Made by a program: the position numbers and the translations under genes. Positions 41,467 through 46,750 of a stretch of DNA of 46,750 nucleotides are shown in pieces. The DNA is from Neobacillus bataviensis LMG 21833 (GTDB taxonomy: Bacteria; Bacillota; Bacilli; Bacillales; Cytobacillaceae). The notes below the pieces were generated by a model, which saw only the letters and a program-made list of their open reading frames with translations, ran no database searches and was not told the DNA's origin. Where the stretch lies: contig NZ_AJLS01000042.1 of NCBI RefSeq assembly GCF_000307875.1, positions 1 through 46,750 of the forward strand. Reading direction: 5' to 3'. The first letter of the stretch is position 1. The number at the start of each line of letters is the position of its first letter.

Positions 41467-42372
41467 ATGAATGAAATTGTAAGCTTACTGAACGTGACAA
41501 AGTCATTTCAACATAAAACGGCGGTTAACGATGTATCTTTCACCATTGGAAAAGGCGAGGTGGTGGCGATTCTTGGCCCGAATGGCGCTGGGAAAACTAC
41601 AACCATTTCGATGATCTTAGGACTGCTCCACCCAACCGCTGGCGAGGTCAAACTATTTAACCACAAGCCGCAGGAAAAGCAGGTCCGCGAAAAAATCGGT
41701 ACGATGCTCCAGGAAGTAAGCGTGATGCCTGGCCTAAAGGTTCACGAAATTCTCCAACTAATCAGATGCTATTATCCGCATCCGCTCGCGATGCCGGAAC
41801 TCATCAACTTAACCGGTTTAACCGAGCAGGATTTGAAAACACGAGCGGAAAAATTGTCAGGCGGACAAAAACGTCGCTTAAGCTTTGCCCTAGCTCTCGC
41901 AGGCAATCCGGAACTGATCATTTTTGATGAACCGACCGTCGGCATGGATATAACGTCAAGGAATCGTTTTTGGCAAACGGTTCATCACTTGGCAGATCAA
42001 GGGAAAACAATCATTTTCTCCACGCATTATCTGCAGGAAGCGGATGATGCCGCCGGCAGGATCTTACTTTTTAAAGACGGAGCCATCGTTGCCGACGGGA
42101 CACCAGCGCAAATCAAAGCAAGAATTTCGAAACAGTCCGTTTCCTTTATCGTTGACCCGGAGATCTCGCTGGAAACTCTATATCTTCACAGTGAAATTGA
42201 TGATATCTACAGAAAAAACAACCGTGTCTATGTCCAGTCGAACAACACAGACAGAGTCCTAGAGTTACTTTTTCAAGAAAAAATCGGTGCCCGTGACATT
42301 CAAATTGAACGCGGCAAGCTGGAAGAAGCGTTTGAACAACTGACAAGCGGCACAACAAAGGAGGCCATATAA
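41467..42372 (+). CDS. ABC transporter ATP-binding protein (YvfR-like)
   Basis: This 301-residue ATPase of the DRI/ABC-2 type has Walker [10 protein letters not shown] (37-45), signature [10 protein letters not shown] and Walker [13 protein letters not shown], plus an H-loop in [17 protein letters not shown] precedes the ATG. It is the first of four close-set genes (ATPase, permease, kinase, regulator), the layout of B. subtilis yvfRSTU. It powers the permease encoded next. The substrate is unknown; such modules often export or resist antimicrobial compounds or lipids. Confidence 0.92.
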   Translation: MNEIVSLLNVTKSFQHKTAVNDVSFTIGKGEVVAILGPNGAGKTTTISMILGLLHPTAGEVKLFNHKPQEKQVREKIGTMLQEVSVMPGLKVHEILQLIRCYYPHPLAMPELINLTGLTEQDLKTRAEKLSGGQKRRLSFALALAGNPELIIFDEPTVGMDITSRNRFWQTVHHLADQGKTIIFSTHYLQEADDAAGRILLFKDGAIVADGTPAQIKARISKQSVSFIVDPEISLETLYLHSEIDDIYRKNNRVYVQSNNTDRVLELLFQEKIGARDIQIERGKLEEAFEQLTSGTTKEAI

Positions 42373-43110
42373 ATGAAAACATTTCAAATGCAGTGCAAAG
42401 TCGAAATCATCCGCATTCTTAGGAATCGCTATTTCGTGTTTTGGTCGCTCGTGATGCCGATTCTTTTCTATTATATTTTTACAAACGTGGTCAACACCAA
42501 TGCGCCAAACCAGGCCGAGTGGCAGGCGCATTACTTAATGTCAATGACCGTATTCAGCGTAATGGGCTCGTCGATGATGACGCTCGGCATCCGGATGGTG
42601 CAGGAGCGCTCCCAAGGCTGGTCAACCTTCATTCGCATCACGCCACTTTCCGATACTGTCTATTTTGCGGCGCAAATGATTGGCCAAAGTGTCATCCATC
42701 TGCTTTCGATTACGATTATCTTCATCGCAGGGGCAATCATCAATGGCGTAACACTTACTGCCTTTGAATGGATCGCCAGCGGTTTGTGGATTTTGCTCGG
42801 CTCGCTGCCATTCCTCGCCATCGGCACTCTTATAGGGATGATGAAAAAAGTAGAAACGGCAGCCGGTATCAGCAACGTGATCTATATGGTGATGGCGATT
42901 GCCGGCGGATTGTGGATGCCGCTCGAAATTATGCCAAAAATCATGCAATCGATTGGAAAATGGCTGCCTTCCTATAATTTCGGCAATGGCGCCTGGGAGA
43001 TTATCCGCGGCAACATGCCGGATTGGAAAAATATTCTGATTTTAATCGCCTATTTAGCCGTATTCATGCTACTATCGAGGTATATTAGACGAAAGCAGGA
43101 AGCGGCGTGA
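42373..43110 (+). CDS. ABC-2 type permease (YvfS-like)
   Basis: This 245-residue membrane protein has six helices and the ABC-2 fold; the conserved ending of the fifth helix reads GGLWMPLEIMP. It starts on the base after the ATPase stop codon, so the two are translated together. One ATPase and one permease would assemble as a 2+2 exporter. Substrate unknown. Confidence 0.9.
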   Translation: MKTFQMQCKVEIIRILRNRYFVFWSLVMPILFYYIFTNVVNTNAPNQAEWQAHYLMSMTVFSVMGSSMMTLGIRMVQERSQGWSTFIRITPLSDTVYFAAQMIGQSVIHLLSITIIFIAGAIINGVTLTAFEWIASGLWILLGSLPFLAIGTLIGMMKKVETAAGISNVIYMVMAIAGGLWMPLEIMPKIMQSIGKWLPSYNFGNGAWEIIRGNMPDWKNILILIAYLAVFMLLSRYIRRKQEAA

Positions 43111-43116
43111 TGTAGT

Positions 43117-44241
43117 ATGAAATGGTCAGTTTTTCCGAGACAATTTGGCTTTTTCCCTTATGTCTTTCTCGTTTATATTGGTTTTCCAGCTTTTTATTTA
43201 ACAAAAGAATCAGGTATGAAGCAGCTCATTGGCTATGGAATGTTGCTGCTTTTCTTGGTGACCTATCGCCAGCTTTATTTTTCGATGGGAAAAAGAACAT
43301 TCACTTACTGGCTTGCCATTCAACTGGCGATTGTGTTTATTTTCAGTCTGTTTTACAACTTAAACTACATGTTCTTAGGGTTTTTCCCGGCGAATTTCAT
43401 TGGTTGGTATCCAGAAAAAAGAGTGTTTAGACGAGGACTCATCTGGCTTGTGGTGGTTGAAATTCTTCCATTCGTTGTTCATGTGATCCGAACGAAGACC
43501 TTTCTCACCCCGGCAGAACTCATTTACTTTGTTCCCTTTCTAATTATTATGCTGATTTCTCCGTTTGGCATCCGCTCCATGAACCGCCGGATGGAGCTGG
43601 AAAAGGAGCTTGCTCGGGCGAATCAAAAAATCGAAGAATTAGTCAAAAGAGAAGAGCGTGTCCGGATTGCCCGTGATCTCCATGATACGCTCGGTCATAC
43701 ACTGTCCCTCCTCACGTTAAAAAGCCAGCTAGTACAGCGGTTAACAGCGGTTGATCCGGAACGAGCGCGTCTCGAAGCAAAGGAAATGGAAGTCACTTCC
43801 CGCACCGCACTCAAGCAGGTACGAGAACTCGTTACCGATATGCGCGCAGCTATGATAACGGAAGAGCTGCTGCAAGTGCAACAAATCTTACGCGCAGCGG
43901 GAATTACCTTTCAATACGATGGCGATAGTGAGTTTTCCAGTGTTTCCCCGTTTACGCAAAATATCATCGGTATGTGCATCCGCGAGGCTGCAACCAATAT
44001 CGTGAAGCATAGCCGCGCTACCCATTGCTCCATTTCCATCAAGCTCTTTTCAGAAAAAATAAACCTAGTCATCCGTGATGATGGGATGGGCATACGGAAT
44101 AATCATGCATTTGGGAATGGTTTACGGGGGATGGAAGAGAGGCTTGCACTCGTTGACGGGTTGCTCGCGCTGTCAAACCACAATGGGACAGTTTTGGAAA
44201 TCAACATACCAATTATTAAAAAGGAGGGGGCAACGGTATGA
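43117..44241 (+). CDS. Sensor histidine kinase, NarL/DesK type (YvfT-like)
   Basis: This 374-residue kinase has about five N-terminal membrane helices (residues ~12-150), a coiled linker, a HisKA_3 domain with phospho-acceptor His189 (RDLHDTLGH), and an HATPase domain with AATNIVKHS and DDGMGI and a GNGLRGMEER G2 box. It lies six bases after the permease gene and overlaps the regulator by four. The short extracytoplasmic loops suggest it senses the membrane or the adjacent transporter rather than a soluble ligand (inference). Confidence 0.92.
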   Translation: MKWSVFPRQFGFFPYVFLVYIGFPAFYLTKESGMKQLIGYGMLLLFLVTYRQLYFSMGKRTFTYWLAIQLAIVFIFSLFYNLNYMFLGFFPANFIGWYPEKRVFRRGLIWLVVVEILPFVVHVIRTKTFLTPAELIYFVPFLIIMLISPFGIRSMNRRMELEKELARANQKIEELVKREERVRIARDLHDTLGHTLSLLTLKSQLVQRLTAVDPERARLEAKEMEVTSRTALKQVRELVTDMRAAMITEELLQVQQILRAAGITFQYDGDSEFSSVSPFTQNIIGMCIREAATNIVKHSRATHCSISIKLFSEKINLVIRDDGMGIRNNHAFGNGLRGMEERLALVDGLLALSNHNGTVLEINIPIIKKEGATV

Positions 44242-44840
44242 TTCGCCTGTTTATCGCAGAAGATCAACGAATGCTGCTGGGAGCATTGGGGTCTTTGCTA
44301 GATTTAGAGAAAGATATGAAGGTCATCGGCCAAGCGATGAACGGGGAGGAGGCACTCGCAGCAATCACGGAACTTAAGCCGGATGTCTGCTTGATGGATA
44401 TTGAAATGCCTGTTTTAAATGGACTCGAGGTCGCGGAAGAGCTTGCACGTCGTGCGTCCTCCAGTAAGATCATCATTTTAACCACCTTTGCCCGCCCGGG
44501 ATATTTTGAGCGCGCAGTAAAAATCGGTGTTCACGGCTACTTACTAAAGGACGGGGAAATTGATGAACTCGCAGATGCGATCCGCAAGGTGATGGCCGGA
44601 AAACGGGTGTTCAGTCCGGAGCTGACCTTTGACGTGATTCGTGAAGAAAATCCGCTGACCCCGAAGGAACAAGAGATTCTGCGCCTGGCGGCTTTAGGTA
44701 AAACAACCAAAGAAATCACATCCGAACTCTATCTATCATCTGGTACCGTCCGTAACTACATCTCAGAAATCATCCACAAACTCGATGCTAAAAACCGAAC
44801 CGAAGCCGCCGGCATTGCCGAGAAAAAAGGTTGGATCTAA
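44238..44840 (+). CDS. LuxR/NarL-type response regulator (YvfU-like)
   Basis: This 200-residue regulator has a receiver domain with acidic residues E8-D9 and phospho-acceptor Asp54 (CLMDIEMP), and a C-terminal LuxR helix-turn-helix (LTPKEQEILRLAALGKTTKE, near residues 138-157). It overlaps the kinase gene by four bases and is probably its partner. The likely target is the promoter of this ABC operon itself. Confidence 0.93.
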   Translation: MIRLFIAEDQRMLLGALGSLLDLEKDMKVIGQAMNGEEALAAITELKPDVCLMDIEMPVLNGLEVAEELARRASSSKIIILTTFARPGYFERAVKIGVHGYLLKDGEIDELADAIRKVMAGKRVFSPELTFDVIREENPLTPKEQEILRLAALGKTTKEITSELYLSSGTVRNYISEIIHKLDAKNRTEAAGIAEKKGWI

Positions 44841-44848
44841 CGGTGGAG

Positions 44849-44876
44849 AGGTACCTTCTATAGGTGCCTTTTTTTG
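44849..44876 (+). terminator. Terminator of the ABC/two-component operon
   Basis: AGGTACC pairs with GGTGCCT (one wobble), followed by TTTTTTT. Confidence 0.75.
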
Positions 44877-44980
44877 TGCCCGAAGAGCCCCACAGGACAA
44901 CTCCCCATTTATTGCCCGTTTATGTTGAACGACCTTCCAAAAAACACATTTGCGAATAAATTAATACAAGCCAAGTCAAG

Positions 44981-45012
44981 GGGACGTCAGTTTTTCCATA
45001 CTGATCCGTCCC
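44981..45012 (+). repeat. Inverted repeat in the ugd leader
   Basis: GGGACGTCAG and CTGATCCGTCCC can form a stem of about ten pairs with a ten-base loop. It lies 30 bases before the ugd start. It lacks a T tract; it could be another small palindromic repeat family or a leader structure. Confidence 0.5.
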
Positions 45013-45041
45013 TATCGGTAATGAAGGGGGAATAAACAACT

Positions 45042-46322
45042 GTGAATATATTAATCGTCGGAACGGGATATGTCGGAACAACGACAGGTCTTGTATTTTG
45101 TGAAAAAGGTCACCAGGTAACAGGGTTAGACCTTGATGAAAAGAAAATAAAAGCATTAAAAACAGGTAAACTACATTTCTATGAGCCCTTTCTTGATGGA
45201 TTGTTAAATAAACATGTCACAAATGAAACAATCAAATTCACAAAAAAGGCCAAAAAGGCTATTAAAGAGAATGATGTTATTTTCATTTGTGTCGGAACGC
45301 CTAAGAGGTCGGACGGAAGTGCAGATCTCACCTATGTAAAAAATGTGGCTGAGTCCATCGGAAAATATATGACCCAATATAAAGTAATTGTTACAAAAAG
45401 CACAGTGCCAGTAGGAACGGCCGATTTAGTGACAAAATGGATTCAGGAAAGTCAAGCCGAAGCCATCCCTTTTGATGTTGTCTCCAATCCCGAGTTTCTG
45501 AGGGAGGGCTCCGCACTTCAGGATGCCTTCAACCCTGATCGAATAGTCATCGGTACAACGAGCGAACCCGCAAGAAAAATAATGCGCGAATTGTATCAAG
45601 ATTTCTCATGCCCTATTCTTGAAACCAACCCGAAAGCCTCCGAAATGATTAAATATGCCGCGAATTCCTTCCTTGCGATGAAAATTTCCTTTATTAACGA
45701 ATTAGCGCGGGTTTGCGATGTGCTAGGGATCAATATAAATGACGTTTCAACGGGGATGGGGCTCGACAACCGGATTGGTCCGCAATTTTTAAAAGCGGGA
45801 ATGGGCTATGGCGGCTCCTGCTTTCCGAAGGATGTAAACGCACTCATTCAAATTGCGAAAGAAAATGAAACCACACTAACGATCTTAGAGAAAGTAGTTG
45901 AAGTGAACGAAACTCAACCGCTAATCTTTGTTGAAAAAATGAAACAGGCTCTTGGTGGAGATTTGAAAAATAAGACAATCGCCTTGCTCGGATTATCATT
46001 TAAGGCAAATACGGATGATACAAGGGAATCGCCTAGCCTCTTTTTAATTGAAAGATTACTAGCAGAAGAGGCGAAGGTTAGGGTACACGACCCAATTGTA
46101 AAAATAACCGGCCCTACTGAGCAATTTCAAACAATAGAAGAAACTATTTCCCGTGCAGATGCGCTCGTTATTTGTACGGACTGGGATGAATATAAGAATA
46201 TTGATTGGGCAAGTATAAAGCCGCTAATAGGACAGCCATATCTTTTCGATGGAAGAAATATTCTTGATAAAGATTTAATGGAGAGTCTAGGCTTTCATTA
46301 TGTAGGGGTAGCCAATCATTAA
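45042..46322 (+). CDS. ugd: UDP-glucose 6-dehydrogenase
   Basis: The enzyme oxidises UDP-glucose to UDP-glucuronate with two NAD+. It is 426 residues, with GTGYVGTTTG at 7-16, VTKSTVPVGT, NPEFLREGSA, and the catalytic cysteine near residue 260 in YGGSCFPKD. The start is GTG with AAGGGGG upstream. It draws on GalU's product and supplies glucuronate for wall polysaccharide (teichuronic acid in B. subtilis, where TuaD is the homologue). Monocistronic here, not in a polysaccharide cluster. Confidence 0.95.
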   Translation: MNILIVGTGYVGTTTGLVFCEKGHQVTGLDLDEKKIKALKTGKLHFYEPFLDGLLNKHVTNETIKFTKKAKKAIKENDVIFICVGTPKRSDGSADLTYVKNVAESIGKYMTQYKVIVTKSTVPVGTADLVTKWIQESQAEAIPFDVVSNPEFLREGSALQDAFNPDRIVIGTTSEPARKIMRELYQDFSCPILETNPKASEMIKYAANSFLAMKISFINELARVCDVLGININDVSTGMGLDNRIGPQFLKAGMGYGGSCFPKDVNALIQIAKENETTLTILEKVVEVNETQPLIFVEKMKQALGGDLKNKTIALLGLSFKANTDDTRESPSLFLIERLLAEEAKVRVHDPIVKITGPTEQFQTIEETISRADALVICTDWDEYKNIDWASIKPLIGQPYLFDGRNILDKDLMESLGFHYVGVANH

Positions 46323-46331
46323 GGGATAAGG

Positions 46332-46360
46332 AAGAGCATGCGGATGCTCTTTTTATTTTT
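46332..46360 (+). terminator. Terminator of ugd
   Basis: AAGAGCAT-gcgg-ATGCTCTT, followed by TTTATTTTTT. Confidence 0.88.
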
Positions 46361-46468
46361 TGCTCTGAAACACTAACATAACACCGTGACCCCGAAAATA
46401 AATGATCGCGATTATATTAAGAAAAGAGGCTGCAACGAACTATATTTAAAAATAATTAAAAAAAGGCA

Positions 46469-46497
46469 TTGACCAATCTATTAATCTCCTGTAATAT
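46469..46497 (+). promoter_or_regulatory. rRNA operon promoter P1
   Basis: TTGACC (46469-46474) and TAATAT (46492-46497) are spaced by 17 bases. Confidence 0.75.
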
Positions 46498-46541
46498 ATG
46501 AAAAGTCGTCAGCAAGACGAAAAACAGTTTTAAAAAAGTTG

Positions 46542-46570
46542 TTGACACTGACAACTTGAAATGATATAGT
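46542..46570 (+). promoter_or_regulatory. rRNA operon promoter P2
   Basis: TTGACA (46542-46547) and TATAGT (46565-46570) are spaced by 17 bases. Tandem promoters about 70-75 bases apart are typical of Bacillus rrn operons. Confidence 0.85.
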
Positions 46571-46600
46571 AATAAAGTTGCTTCTGAACGAGGTAACAAA

Positions 46601-46620
46601 TTGTTCTTTGAAAACTAAAC
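46601..46620 (+). promoter_or_regulatory. boxA-like antitermination site in the rrn leader
   Basis: TTGTTCTTTGAAAACTAAAC resembles the Bacillus rrn leader boxA (TGYTCTTTGAAAACT). A hairpin TTAGTTTC/GAAACTAA follows (about 46649-46670), probably part of the leader processing structure. Confidence 0.65.
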
Positions 46621-46697
46621 AAACAAAAACGTCAACAAACAATATTTTTTAGTTTCTATTAAGAAACTAAGCCAACGTAACAAATGAGCTAATCAAC

Positions 46698-46750
46698 TTT
46701 CTTGGAGAGTTTGATCCTGGCTCAGGACGAACGCTGGCGGCGTGCCTAAT
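46698..46750 (+). rRNA. 16S ribosomal RNA, 5' end (partial)
   Basis: The window ends inside the 16S gene. GGAGAGTTTGATCCTGG, then CTCAGGACGAACGCTGGCGG and CGTGCCTAAT are the universal 5' sequence of bacterial 16S, with the Firmicutes form of the last part. The mature 5' end is placed near 46698 by analogy with B. subtilis. Confidence 0.97.

Noticed and set aside
1..46697. tRNA genes or prophage
   Set aside because: No tRNA cloverleaf or phage structural genes were recognised; the amidase alone is not evidence of a prophage.

Overview
The window looks like the chromosome of a low-to-mid GC Bacillaceae, probably Bacillus/Neobacillus-like. Evidence: strong Shine-Dalgarno sequences with frequent TTG and GTG starts, Bacillus-type gene sets (alaR-alaT, murQ-murR-murP, xpaC-yaaN, a yvfRSTU-like block, galU, ugd), sigma-A promoters of TTGAAA/TATAAT type, and a Bacillus-type rRNA promoter pair leading into the 5' end of a 16S rRNA gene at the right edge. 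A copper nitrite reductase (broken here) suggests a relative of the denitrifying soil bacilli. The genus is an inference.

Layout. 1-1.7 kb: the end of a dispersed structured repeat, a PilZ-like gene and galE. 1.7-6.4 kb (minus): alanine transaminase with its Lrp-type regulator, then a two-subunit FAD/Fe-S 2-hydroxyacid (glycolate or D-lactate) oxidase. 6.5-11.8 kb (plus): a HAD phosphatase and the murQ-murR-murP-mupG operon for MurNAc/muropeptide uptake and catabolism. 11.8-12.1 kb: 52-bp tandem repeats and a palindromic REP. 12.2-22.6 kb: MFS transporter, purine permease, leaderless amidase-glucosaminidase, membrane diguanylate cyclase, second galE, glutamate/dicarboxylate symporter and a molybdopterin oxidoreductase. 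22.8-30.9 kb: galU, a ferritin-like protein, a REP-associated transposase (RAYT) overlapping comM, a ZIP transporter, a membrane serine protease with a dockerin-like tail, and a frameshifted gene of unknown function. 31-37.2 kb: VOC protein, His-rich coat-like protein, xpaC-yaaN, a VanY-type peptidase between two 176-bp repeats, a c-di-GMP riboswitch followed by a 54-codon ORF, and an AT-rich serine hydrolase. 37.3-41.3 kb: nirK with an in-frame stop, a 48-codon ORF, a phased array of DnaA-box-like motifs, and secreted NagZ. 41.4-46.75 kb: ABC exporter with two-component system, ugd, the rrn promoters and the 16S start.

Three themes run through the window. (1) Cell-wall recycling: secreted NagZ and amidase can feed MurP/MupG/MurQ, and a 15-bp operator, TGAAATnnnATTTCA, overlaps the -35 of both the murQ and HAD promoters. 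The second of these lies in the divergent region shared with the D-lactate/glycolate oxidase, which suggests a route for the D-lactate that MurQ releases. (2) Twelve copies of a 13-bp REP core (GGTGCCTGACACC and its complement) are scattered over 29 kb together with one RAYT gene; several copies supply the stop codon of the adjacent gene. (3) A c-di-GMP circuit: a GGDEF enzyme, a PilZ-like protein and a GEMM-I riboswitch placed over a His-rich microprotein. The most interesting unexplained items are the riboswitch-microprotein unit, the 21-bp-phased DnaA-box array, the stop-codon-supplying REPs, and the MurR/D-lactate link.
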